Below, in pieces: positions 41,287-50,393 of a stretch of 64,000 bases of DNA (positions are counted from its first letter, which is position 1; each line of letters starts with the position of its first letter). The DNA lies in NCBI GenBank assembly GCA_020636225.1, contig JACJYI010000004.1:434001-498000 (forward strand), read 5' to 3'. Position numbers and translations under genes: made by a program. Source of the stretch: Lewinellaceae bacterium. GTDB lineage: Bacteria; Bacteroidota; Bacteroidia; Chitinophagales; Saprospiraceae. A model generated the notes under the pieces. The model was not told where the DNA came from. It was given only the letters and a program-made list of their open reading frames with translations, and did not search any database.

Positions 41287-41637
41287 ATGAGAAAGCTAAC
41301 GACAGAAGAGAGACGTCGACGACGGTTTACAGAGGCGTTCAGAAAAGAGCAAGTGAGGTTGCTAGACCGTGGTGAGGTAACTCTATCTGAGATATCTCGG
41401 ATGTATCAAGTTAAAGCTGATTGTGTGAAGAGATGGGTTCGCAAGTATAGCCAAAATGCGATTCCAGAGCCAATAGTAATAGGTAGTCGAAATGACTATG
41501 ACCACATGAAGGTATTGGAGAAGGAGAATCAATCACTCAAGCAATATATCGGAGAGCAACAGATGCGCCTGGTCTATATGGAACAGCTACTGGCCTTGGC
41601 CAAGGAACGACTTGGAAATGACTTCGAAAAAAAATGA
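41287..41637 (+). CDS. IS3-family transposase OrfA
   Basis: A 116-residue DNA-binding subunit. RRRRFTEAFRKEQVRLLDRG followed by TLSEISRMYQVKADCVKRWVRKY is the helix-turn-helix of the family, and residues about 75-112 form a leucine-zipper-like helix (EKENQSLKQYIGEQQMRLVYM). It ends in a run of eight As with the stop TGA overlapping the ATG of orfB. OrfB lies in the -1 frame, so a ribosomal slip on the A run could produce the OrfAB fusion transposase. Confidence 0.9.
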   Translation: MRKLTTEERRRRRFTEAFRKEQVRLLDRGEVTLSEISRMYQVKADCVKRWVRKYSQNAIPEPIVIGSRNDYDHMKVLEKENQSLKQYIGEQQMRLVYMEQLLALAKERLGNDFEKK

Positions 41638-42575
41638 TTACCCCACTATTAACGAGGTTGCGCGACAATCAGAAGGAGCACACGATCCCAATGGAACGCT
41701 TCTATAGGTATGTTGGATTAAGCCGTCAAGGTTACTTCCAAGCATTGGCACGGCATCAGCACGAAGAGCAAATGATGGTCTGTATAAAGAATCAGGTTAG
41801 TGCTTATCGCGGATCAAAAGACAGTCGAGCAGGATCGAGGGATTTGTTCTACAACCTGGGCATCAAAGAGGAATATCATCTGGGCATCAATAAGTTTGAA
41901 CGGTTAATGAGTGCTTATGGTCTGAGCTTGAAGCCCATGCGAACTCGGGTGATAACGACCCGATCCACGAAGCAAAGCTGGAATTATGGAAATCTATCTA
42001 AAGGGTTGATTGTTAGCGGAATAAACGTGGTCGTAGTGGGGGATTTAACGTATGTGGACTATGGGTCAGAAAGATACTATCTTTTTTGTTTGACGGATGT
42101 GTATAGTGCCCGGATAGTGGGATGGGAATGGTCAAGAAGGATGCGAGCGCAGAATGCTCATGGAGCATTAATGATGTGGAAGCAGTTGCGGGGATCGCGA
42201 GCCCTCCAAGGATGTATCCATCATACAGACGGTGGCAGTCAGTATTTTTCTGATCTTTACCTAGGCGCGATGGAAGATCTGGAACTACAAATAAGTGTAG
42301 CACGTAATTGCTTGGATAATGGATTTGCAGAACAGCGAAATGGACTACTGAAGCATCATTTGCTGACTCTATTGCCGCCTGACTTGGAAGGCCCTGGTCT
42401 AGTTGAGGAGCTAAGTAAAATCATCCACAACTATAACCATAAGCGTAAGCAGGCGAAGTTGGGATGGATGAGCCCAGTGGAATATGAGAACTATTGGGAA
42501 GGAAGATCAGACAGACCTAAAATGGAAATGTATGACAGAGAACAAGGCGAACGAACGCGCCGTTTTGGGTTTTAG
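41634..42575 (+). CDS. IS3-family transposase OrfB (DDE integrase core)
   Basis: A 313-residue catalytic subunit with a rve integrase fold. The DDE triad appears complete: Asp137 in VVVGDLTYVDY, Asp199 in CIHHTDGGSQY, Glu233 in DNGFAEQRNGLLK. An N-terminal HTH_21-like region (SRQGYFQALARHQ) precedes it, and YNHKRKQAKLGWMSPVEYE is the usual C-terminal motif. The element therefore looks recently active. It shares four bases with orfA. Confidence 0.92.
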   Translation: MITPLLTRLRDNQKEHTIPMERFYRYVGLSRQGYFQALARHQHEEQMMVCIKNQVSAYRGSKDSRAGSRDLFYNLGIKEEYHLGINKFERLMSAYGLSLKPMRTRVITTRSTKQSWNYGNLSKGLIVSGINVVVVGDLTYVDYGSERYYLFCLTDVYSARIVGWEWSRRMRAQNAHGALMMWKQLRGSRALQGCIHHTDGGSQYFSDLYLGAMEDLELQISVARNCLDNGFAEQRNGLLKHHLLTLLPPDLEGPGLVEELSKIIHNYNHKRKQAKLGWMSPVEYENYWEGRSDRPKMEMYDREQGERTRRFGF

Positions 42576-44633
42576 GAGGCATGGAACGACCAGAACATAC
42601 AAAGAAAGAGTGCAGCCCCAAAGAAGTTTGGGAACATGCACCCCAATGGCCGTTCCAGCCGGCTAGGACTATTCCTAGACAGGTTGCTCCCCAGCAGAGC
42701 CTGCCTCCGCTTCGTTCTAGCAGTTGAAAGTTAAATCCCCAGTTAATAACAAACTCGAAAGTTATTCACAGTTTTTAGGCTTTAGGGGGTGAAGCTGTCA
42801 ACCTATATCATGAGGTGCCAATACCCCCATGTCCAACAACTGAATGGCCAATTCCTCAATGAGTGGTTCTTCAGCAATGATGGCACTCGCTGGCGCGCCG
42901 ATGTGCCCCCAGGTTCTTCTCCCGGGGGCCCTCCCGGCCCCATGTGGGGAGATGGTACTGCGGGTTTGAACGACCTGGGTCCGGACACTACGGAATACCA
43001 GAAATACTATACCCTGAAAACAGCCAACAAGGAACAGCCCTGGGATGATCTGGTCACCGTCTGTGATGTACTCAACAATACACCCCTGGACCAGCTGGAG
43101 GAGGTGATCCCGGATTATCTGGACCTGGATCGCACCCTGTGGTTTCTGGCGTCCGAGATTCTGTTCACCGATGATGACAGCTATGTCTACAAGGGCAAGA
43201 TGGACTATTACCTCTACTGGGACCCGGAAACGGGGCGGATCACCCCCCTGGAATTTGATGGCAACAGCCCGATGGCGTCCAACAAAGTCAACTGGAGTCC
43301 GTTCTACAATGCCAACAAGGTGAACTATCCATTGCTGAATCGATTGCTTGCCGTTCCAACCATCCGCCAGCGGTATCTCGCCCACTTCCGGACGCTGCTG
43401 GAAGATTCCTTCGACCCGGCCATCGTCCATCCCCTGATCGATCAATATGCCGCTTTCATTGATACCGAGGTTCAGTCAGATCCCAAGAAGTTGTATACCT
43501 ATGCCAACTTCCAGAGCGAGACCAATGTGTTGAAGACCTTTTTTACCAATCGGTACAACATCCTGAAGAGCAACAATGAGATCGCCCAGCCAACCCCGAC
43601 CATTCACCAGGTCAGCTTATTGAGTGAAGAGGGGGAATGGAAAGCCCCCCTGGCCGATGAAGAAGCGGTGATCCGCACCGAAGTAACCAGCACGAACGGC
43701 ATCTCCTCGGTCAAGGCTTACTGGTCTGATCAGCTAACCGGCAATTTTTCTATGGTCGAGCTGTTTGACGATGGGCAACACCAGGATGGTGCTGCGCAAG
43801 ATGGGTGGTTTGGCAATGTGCTACCCGGCATGACCGCCGGCTCATGGGTTCGGTTTTACATCGAAGCCGCAGCCGACAACCCGGCCAGGTCGGTGTCCTA
43901 CTCGCCGGCAGGTGCCGAGCATGATGTATACCTCTATCAGGTCCAGGCCAGGCTGGCCGATAACCCCGAACTGGTGATCAATGAACTCATGGCCAGCAAT
44001 GACATGACCGCCATGGATGAGGCTGGCGAATACGAGGACTGGATCGAGTTGTACAACAAGGGCACCGTTGAACTGGACATCAGTGGCTACTATCTGAGCG
44101 ACAAGGCCGATAACCTGACCAAGTGGGTGTTTCCAGACAATACGGTCATTCCCGCTGACGGCTATCTGATCGTCTGGGCCGACGAGAACGGGAGTGAAGG
44201 ACCCCTTCATGCCAACTTCAAACTCTCTGCCGGCGGCGAGACAGTGTACCTGTCCAATCCGGACCTGGAACTGGTGGATGAAGTGGTCTTCGGTCAGCAG
44301 GAAACCGACATGGGCTACGCCCGAATCCCCAACGGTACGGGAGACTTTGTCATCCAGGAGCCGACCTTTGCCGCCAATAATGAGGGGCCCTCGGCGGTGG
44401 ATCCGAATCAGCCGACACCAGTCTCCTGGCAGTTTCTCCCGGTGCCCGCACATGACCGGCTCTATCTGCGAGGGACCACGGATGAAGCCATTACCATCAG
44501 GAGCGTGACCGGCCAATTGATGTGGTCCAGCCCGGGTGAAGGCCTTCAGTCCATCGACACCGGCAGCTGGCCAGGCGGCGTGTACATCGCCCAGTCTGGA
44601 CCTGCCGTTCAACGTCTGGTCATTCAGCATTGA

Positions 44634-45077
44634 TGATGGAGGGGAGGAGTTGAGGAGGCGGGAGTCGAGGAGATGCCAGGACAAGATGACTTAGTGAAAC
44701 TCTTCGTCCTCTGAGGTTGTCAATTCCAAAATTTCTTTGCGCCTTTTGCCTTCTGGCGCCAGGGCGCCTTTGCGAGAGACAGTTCACGCCCCGAGTACTC
44801 GGGGGCGCCAAATCGCAAAGGAACTCTCTCCAATCCTGATAAGCTCTACTTGTAGATCGGAAGTATTCCCACTTGACAACCAAGGGAGAGCTCGCAAAGG
44901 AATCTTGGATTAAGCATTGTTTGTCATCTCCCTGCAAAGGGCCGCCCCCTCGAAACGAATAAACCCATAAACGAATAAACGATATTCCTTCTCTGTGAAA
45001 CTCCGTGCCACTCTGTGGTGAAGAGCATCCTGCTGCCCAACAAATTGAGTACATTAGACAGCCTAAATGAGTGTCTT
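44634..45077. other. Intergenic region between the two CotH genes, with nested palindromes
   Basis: No gene. GGCGCCAGGGCGCC (44755-44768), CGCCCCGAGT / ACTCGGGGGCG (44787-44807) and an outer CCTTTGCG (44767-44774) / CGCAAAGG (44814-44821) pair can fold as one extended structure. The TTTGCGCC/TTTGCGAG words are a frequent intergenic repeat type in Bacteroidota. Further on, CTCTGTGAAACTCC and CCACTCTGTGGTG precede the next gene. It may combine termination with a mobile repeat. Confidence 0.5.
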
Positions 45078-48000
45078 ATGGGTGCAGGCTTTCGCCTTTC
45101 TTTGGTCTTCAGTTGTCTCCTGACAGCCGTTAGTGGATTTTCCCAGGTGGTCATCAACGAGTTTTCGGCTGCTAACATGACCACTTTTGCTGCCAACAAC
45201 GGCGAATATGAGGATTGGATCGAACTCTACAATCCCGGGCCGGGCAATATCAATCTCAGTGGATATCACCTCAGCGACCGGGTCAACAACCCCACCAAGT
45301 GGGTCATCCCGAACGGGGTCACCATCCCTTCCGGTGGATTCATGGTCTTCATTGCTTCCGACCTCAACGGATTGATCGCCGGACAATACCACACCAGTTT
45401 CAAGATCACCCAGACCGACCCCAAGGAAGCCATTGTTTTCGCCGATCCAACGGGAAACATCCTGGACTATCATGACCTGGATGTTCCCAATCAACAGGAT
45501 CACAGCTGGTGCAGATTCCCGGATGGCGGGCCCTGGCGGCTGGGCACGAATCCGACGCCCAATGCCTCCAACGTCTCCGCCTACTCTGGCTATGCTCCCG
45601 TCCCGACGGCTGATCTCGAGGCCGGGCATTATCCCGGTGCGATCGCTGTCGCCCTGACACCCGGCATCCCCGGCACCATCCGCTATACCACCGATGGCAG
45701 CACACCCGGCGCCGGATCACCTGTCTATGCCGGACCGATCCCCATCACGGCGACATCCGTCCTGAGATGGTTCCTGATCCCGACCGACCCCACCATCCAC
45801 CCCTCCGCGAAAGAGACCAACACCTACTTCATCGGCCTGGACAAGCATTCCATCAAGGTCATCTCCATCTGCGGGGATAACCTGCCCACTCTGCTGGCAG
45901 GGTCAAGTATTTCACCTCAAGGCACTTTCGAGCTGTTTTCCGAATCAGGTACCTTCATCGACGAAGCCAGTGGGGAATATAACCGGCACGGTAAGGACTC
46001 CTGGGCCTATGCCCAACGCGGGATCGACTACATCACCCGCGATCAGCTGGGCGTGGATGACGAGATCCACTTCCCCCTGTTTGCCTTGCAAAACCGGAAG
46101 GACTACCAGCGATTGATCCTCAAGGCCGCCGCCAACGACAATTACCCGTTCATCAAGGGGGCTCATATCCGGGATGCCTTTGTTCATGAACTCGCCCAAC
46201 GCGCCCAAATGGACCTGGACGTGCGGAGCTACGAGCCCTGCATCCTGTATGTAAACGGCAACTACTGGGGGGTATATGAGATCCGGGAAAAGGTGGACGA
46301 CAAGGATTACATCAAGCGGTATTACAATCTCGAAGAGAATCAGGTCGACTTCATCAAGACCTGGGGAGGGACCTGGGCAGAATATGGCACCATGGCCAAC
46401 TGGAACAACCTGCGCAGCTTTATCCTGGCCAATGACATGACCAATCCGGCCAACTTTCAGTATGTCGCCGACCGGCTGGACATGCTCAGTCTGGCCGACT
46501 ACTTCATCATCAACATCCACACGGTCTGCAAGGACTGGCTCAACTGGAACACGGCCTGGTGGGGCGGTGATGACGGCCAGGGCAACCTAGTGAAATGGCG
46601 CTATACCCTCTGGGACATGGATGCCACCTTCGGGCATTACATCAATTATACCAGCATCCCCAACATCGGACCGGCTGCCGATCCATGCGACATCGAAAGC
46701 CTGCCCAATAATTCCGACCCGCAGAGCCATATCGATGTGCTCATGAAACTGTTCGACAACCCGGATTTTCACGACCTCTATATCAACCGGTACGCCGACC
46801 TGAACAATACGGCCCTGAGCTGTACCTCCATGATCGATCTGCTCAACGAGCTGATCGACCGGATCGAACCGGAAATGCCCCGTCAGATCACCCGATGGGG
46901 AGGGACCATGGCCGAATGGCAGGCTGAGGTACAGGAACTCCGTGACTTTATCCTCAGTCGCTGTGTGGAGATCGAAGACGGCCTGACCGATTGCTACCAG
47001 CTCTCCGGACCGCATGAACTCACCGTGATCGTCATGCCACAGGGTTCTCCCAATAACGTCCGCATCAATACGCTGAACCCGTCCCAATATCCGTTCCAGG
47101 GCAAGTACTACGGCGGAGCCGACCTCGACCTGACCGCTATCCCGGATCCTGATTGGGCATTTGTCCGCTGGGAGACCGACTCCCTCGATCTCGGTCCCGA
47201 CCTGATGGCCAATCCCGTCGATGGCAAACTGAACGGCCCGGATACGCTCTGGGCCTACTTCGAACCCATCTGCATGCTCGGCGTAGAGATCCTTCCACCC
47301 AATAAAGCTGTCCTCGATTGCTATCAGGCACCGGTTGTACTCGAAGGCGTCGCCTTTGATGGCAGCGACCAGTACACCTGGACCTGGACCGATGAGAACG
47401 GCACGGTCCTGCAGAGTGGTTCGTCAACCAGCCTGACCGTCAATGCGCCCGGTTGGTATACCATGGCCGTCTGGGATGAACAATTCCAGTGCGAGCGGAC
47501 CGACAGTTTCGAGGTGATCGACAATCGGATCTATCCCGTGCCAGATCTGGAGGTTCCGGACTTGTTGACCTGCGTGACCACGACCGCCACCCTGGATGCC
47601 ACCGGGTCCGGCAATGGACTGACCTACAGCTGGAGCGGACCGTGTACCGAAGGTGATCCCAATCAAGGTGTGGTCGATGGCACCTGCCCGGGCTGGTATT
47701 CGGTGGTTATCACTGATCCGACCAATGGATGTACGTCCATCGATTCGGTCGAGGTCCAGCAGGATATCCTGCCACCTCAAAACATCGCTTTGGCAACGAC
47801 AAAAGATACCCTTCCCTGTCTGGGGACCGGGGTAGTGGCCAGCCTGCAGGGTCCCGGCCTGGCACAGGGCTACACCTATTCCTGGACAAGTACCGGCCAG
47901 ATATCCGGAGATCCGCTGGCATCACAGGTCACGGCCCTGTCTCCCGGCTGGTATGTCGTGCAGGTGACCGATCCGCTGAACGGCTGTTTTTTCAAAGACA

Positions 48001-49250
48001 GCATCCTCGTCGTACCGGCACTGGACCTCTCGCTAACCATGGATTTCACCGTTGTGCAACCGTCCTGTGACCTGGCCAGCGATGGCAGTGTCCTGATCGA
48101 CAATATCCAGGGCGGAACCGCTCCCTACACCATCGAACAACTGAACAACGGAGCCATGGCTGTGAATGGTCAGCTATCCGGCCTGTCCGCTGGTAGTCAA
48201 CCCATCCGCATCACCGATCAGGGCGGATGTGCAGCAGATACGGTGGTTGAACTCACCGCACTTCCCGATGCCGACTTCAGTGTCCTCGCCAATCCTGCCG
48301 GGTGTACCACTGCCCTGAACGGAAGTCTGACCATCCAGAATATCCAGGGCGGTGTCGGACCGTTTACCTATGAGATCCAACCTGGTGGGACCAGTCCGGA
48401 TCCTCTCTTTGATGGTCTTGCTGCCGGCAGCTATACATTGACCCTGTATTATGCCGGGGTCTGCTCGGTCAGCAAGGATGCGGAGGTGGGTATCCAACCT
48501 CCCTTTGGTCTGGATGCGGACCTCGATCTGCCGACCTGCGCCATGGCCACCAACGGCCAGATCACCCTGCTGCCCGGAGGAGCGGAACCACCATATACGT
48601 ATTCCCTGGATGGACAGATCGGCAACGGACCTGTCTTTACGGGTCTGAATCCCGGCATCTATCAATTGGCTGTCGAGGATGCCGCCGGATGCACATCCAC
48701 CACTCAGGTCACCCTGGATCTGGGCCTGCCACCAACAATAGACCTCGGTGCCGACCTGGTTGTCTTTCCAGGTGATTGGGTGGATATCCATCCCACCATA
48801 TCCGGAACAGCCGCTTCTTTATCCTGGCCAGGATTCGGGTGCCCGAACTGTCCCAGCCTGTCCTTCCAGGCCTGGATGGATACGACGGTTTCTGTCCTGA
48901 TGATCGATGATGGAGGTTGCACGGCATCGGATGAATTGCAAGTCCATGTCAAAGCCCGTGACGAGATCTACTGGCCGGGCGCCTTTTCACCCAATGGAGA
49001 TGGGATCAATGATCTGTGGCTACCGATCGCCTTGTCTCCACTGGCACAATTACTGGAGGCTGGTATCTATGATCGATGGGGCAATCTGGTATACACCCGA
49101 TCAAATACCCCCCTTTCCGATGCTTCTGCCTGGGATGGCACCATGAACGGCGACCCTTGCCAAAACGGGGTTTACGTCTATCGCTTCCGAATCCAGATCG
49201 AACCGGGGAAGGTGGTTGAACGGGCGGGGGAGATCTTGTTGGTGCGTTAA
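45078..49250 (+). CDS. Large secreted protein: lamin-tail, CotH kinase-like, SprB-type repeats, type B T9SS domain
   Basis: A 1390-residue protein starting at 45078 (signal peptide MGAGFRLSLVFSCLLTAVSG). Roughly: residues 24-150 lamin-tail domain (VVINEFSAANM, EDWIELYNPG, HLSDRVNNPTKW); about 185-235 a chitobiase C-terminal-like module (GTIRYTTDGSTPGAGSPVY); about 300-620 CotH kinase-like domain (HIRDAFVHELAQRAQMD, YVNGNYWGVYEIREK, TLWDMDATFGHY); about 690-1260 Ig-like and SprB-like repeats; last ~90 residues CHU_C sorting domain (WPGAFSPNGDGINDLWLP, IYDRWGNLVY, CQNGVYVYRF). CotH proteins phosphorylate secreted proteins in spore-formers; activity here is only inferred. It is a paralogue of the disrupted gene just upstream in domain content, though with a different sorting type. 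Confidence 0.88.
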   Translation: MGAGFRLSLVFSCLLTAVSGFSQVVINEFSAANMTTFAANNGEYEDWIELYNPGPGNINLSGYHLSDRVNNPTKWVIPNGVTIPSGGFMVFIASDLNGLIAGQYHTSFKITQTDPKEAIVFADPTGNILDYHDLDVPNQQDHSWCRFPDGGPWRLGTNPTPNASNVSAYSGYAPVPTADLEAGHYPGAIAVALTPGIPGTIRYTTDGSTPGAGSPVYAGPIPITATSVLRWFLIPTDPTIHPSAKETNTYFIGLDKHSIKVISICGDNLPTLLAGSSISPQGTFELFSESGTFIDEASGEYNRHGKDSWAYAQRGIDYITRDQLGVDDEIHFPLFALQNRKDYQRLILKAAANDNYPFIKGAHIRDAFVHELAQRAQMDLDVRSYEPCILYVNGNYWGVYEIREKVDDKDYIKRYYNLEENQVDFIKTWGGTWAEYGTMANWNNLRSFILANDMTNPANFQYVADRLDMLSLADYFIINIHTVCKDWLNWNTAWWGGDDGQGNLVKWRYTLWDMDATFGHYINYTSIPNIGPAADPCDIESLPNNSDPQSHIDVLMKLFDNPDFHDLYINRYADLNNTALSCTSMIDLLNELIDRIEPEMPRQITRWGGTMAEWQAEVQELRDFILSRCVEIEDGLTDCYQLSGPHELTVIVMPQGSPNNVRINTLNPSQYPFQGKYYGGADLDLTAIPDPDWAFVRWETDSLDLGPDLMANPVDGKLNGPDTLWAYFEPICMLGVEILPPNKAVLDCYQAPVVLEGVAFDGSDQYTWTWTDENGTVLQSGSSTSLTVNAPGWYTMAVWDEQFQCERTDSFEVIDNRIYPVPDLEVPDLLTCVTTTATLDATGSGNGLTYSWSGPCTEGDPNQGVVDGTCPGWYSVVITDPTNGCTSIDSVEVQQDILPPQNIALATTKDTLPCLGTGVVASLQGPGLAQGYTYSWTSTGQISGDPLASQVTALSPGWYVVQVTDPLNGCFFKDSILVVPALDLSLTMDFTVVQPSCDLASDGSVLIDNIQGGTAPYTIEQLNNGAMAVNGQLSGLSAGSQPIRITDQGGCAADTVVELTALPDADFSVLANPAGCTTALNGSLTIQNIQGGVGPFTYEIQPGGTSPDPLFDGLAAGSYTLTLYYAGVCSVSKDAEVGIQPPFGLDADLDLPTCAMATNGQITLLPGGAEPPYTYSLDGQIGNGPVFTGLNPGIYQLAVEDAAGCTSTTQVTLDLGLPPTIDLGADLVVFPGDWVDIHPTISGTAASLSWPGFGCPNCPSLSFQAWMDTTVSVLMIDDGGCTASDELQVHVKARDEIYWPGAFSPNGDGINDLWLPIALSPLAQLLEAGIYDRWGNLVYTRSNTPLSDASAWDGTMNGDPCQNGVYVYRFRIQIEPGKVVERAGEILLVR

Positions 49251-49874
49251 AACAGGCTGGAAAGTCCAGCTGATATTCAAACTCTAAATGTTTTAAAGAG
49301 GTACACACAACCATCAAAATAAATATTCTACGACTAATGGCTATTGATTGTTAATGTTTATATAAATGGCATCTGGTCACCAAATCAGGGCCTCCCAGAC
49401 ACATCAAGGACCCGTCTATCAAGAAAATAATGGTCCTTTACATCTATTTGGAAACAGTCAATTGCGTACACTGCGGCATTATTTGATCGGATCCGTTATG
49501 TGCTAGTAAACAATACGTGGAATATAAGAGTGTCAATAAAGAAATTAACTACCGATCAAATACGAGCGGCCGGGTCCTGATGTAGGTAGACCTATAATCA
49601 ATAAACGGAATGAATGCAATGTCAAACAAGAAGAATAAGGCCCATTTGGCGACAAGCACTTTTGGGTACCTGCGCGTCGGCAGGCGTGCTTTTGGTGCCT
49701 CAAAAGTACCTATCCCGCTAATTAGCGGGACGGCAATGAGGCAGTGCCAGAGGTAGAATCCTTCACTTAAAATTATCGATGAAGCCATAGGGTGCAATAC
49801 TGCAAACCTGCCAGGGGCCATTTTTCATGATTTATTTTTTACAGATCTGATCTGTTTTACCAAATATTCGAGCT
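49251..49874. other. Gene-free, AT-rich stretch containing a dispersed repeat
   Basis: No convincing gene. GCTGGAAAGTCCAGC, a short hairpin, follows the CotH stop at about 49260. The 49551-49710 part is the second copy of the dispersed repeat from 35029-35167. A minus-strand frame across it (49549-49821) reads through the repeat and is not considered real. Confidence 0.5.
49551..49710 (-). repeat. Dispersed ~160-bp repeat, copy 2
   Basis: Reverse-complement counterpart of 35029-35167, with CGGCCGCTCG(T/A)ATTTGATC at one end matching 24 of 25 bases, and GTACTTTTGAGGC(A/G)CCAAAA at the other. The central portion has diverged. The two copies are ~14.5 kb apart in opposite orientation. Confidence 0.7.
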
Positions 49875-50327
49875 ATGAGTCCTATAAATGGCTTACTTAT
49901 CTTTCTTGTCATATTTTCTATTTCATGTGATACTATTCCAAAAGGGAATAATCAGAACAAAATGTTGGATGACAATGAGGCAAGCATTACAGAATTTAAG
50001 CTTGTATTTTTCTGTACTTGTATCTCTAAAAGTTTAAGTAACAGTACAGTTGATTATCTCATCGGTACTGATGGTAGTTATTCACATGATTTTTCGCTTG
50101 GTCTAAATAATTATAGAATTTTGGACTCACTAGCAACAGCTATTGCCTTTCAAATTGAAAAAGATAGTATTGACAGGATGAATAAAATTGGAAAAAACTG
50201 GACCCCGGAAGATTTGGAACATGCGAGAATGGAGGGCTTGGTTGGAAAAAGAACATTCAAATTCTGCCTTGATTATTACGCAAGCAATGAGCTGAATGAA
50301 ATTGCAATAGCACAGTTTAATAATTAA
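49875..50327 (+). CDS. Small AT-rich lipoprotein of unknown function
   Basis: A 150-residue protein with a lipobox (LLIFLVIFSISC, Cys18). The mature part has two nearby Cys residues (FFCTCISKSL) and a late CLDYYASNELNEIAI helix; the arrangement of C...L...Y...S-x-E-L vaguely resembles T6SS amidase immunity proteins (Tai4-like), but I cannot confirm this. AT-rich composition contrasts with its neighbours and suggests acquisition. It lies between the CotH gene and the end of the export operon on the other strand. Confidence 0.55.
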   Translation: MSPINGLLIFLVIFSISCDTIPKGNNQNKMLDDNEASITEFKLVFFCTCISKSLSNSTVDYLIGTDGSYSHDFSLGLNNYRILDSLATAIAFQIEKDSIDRMNKIGKNWTPEDLEHARMEGLVGKRTFKFCLDYYASNELNEIAIAQFNN

Positions 50328-50393
50328 TGCAGAACGCTTCTTTAATCCTCAAGAGTCTTACAAAAAATCTAAAAAAACGATTTAATTATCCCC

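Larger units (their letters stand above)
41233..42813 (+). mobile_element. IS3-family insertion sequence (~1.58 kb)
   Basis: The ends are inverted repeats of 18 bp that match at 16 positions: TCATGAAATACGTTGACA at 41233-41250 and the complement of 42796-42813 (TCATGATATAGGTTGACA). A second inner inverted match, GTGAATAACTTTC, lies at about 41259-41271 and 42753-42767. Both outer ends carry the palindrome TCATGA, so the exact boundary and target duplication cannot be fixed by eye. It contains orfA and orfB. The 220 bases after orfB hold no gene. Confidence 0.9.
40699..44633 (+). pseudogene. CotH-domain T9SS protein gene interrupted by an IS3-family element
   Basis: The 5' part (40699-41235) encodes a signal peptide and the first ~178 residues of a CotH kinase-like protein: VGVRFKGQTSYSQLGNSDKKS and the RSYMREVLYLHLIRR....HLTINDENWGLY region. 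After the insertion the same protein resumes at about 42819 with VQQLNGQFLNEWFFSND, continues through TPLEFDGNSPM (acidic metal-site region), a lamin-tail domain (NELMASNDM, EDWIELYNKG, GYYLSDKADNLTKW) and a type A T9SS domain (FLPVPAHDRLYLRG ... PGGVYIAQSG). TACCTCTG, a near -7 box, lies four bases before the ATG. The intact gene would encode about 780 residues. The 3' part has an open frame from 42789 but no signal peptide. Confidence 0.85.

Noticed and set aside
49549..49821. 90-codon minus-strand frame
   Set aside because: It is made mostly of the dispersed repeat shared with 35029-35167, where the frame is not kept.
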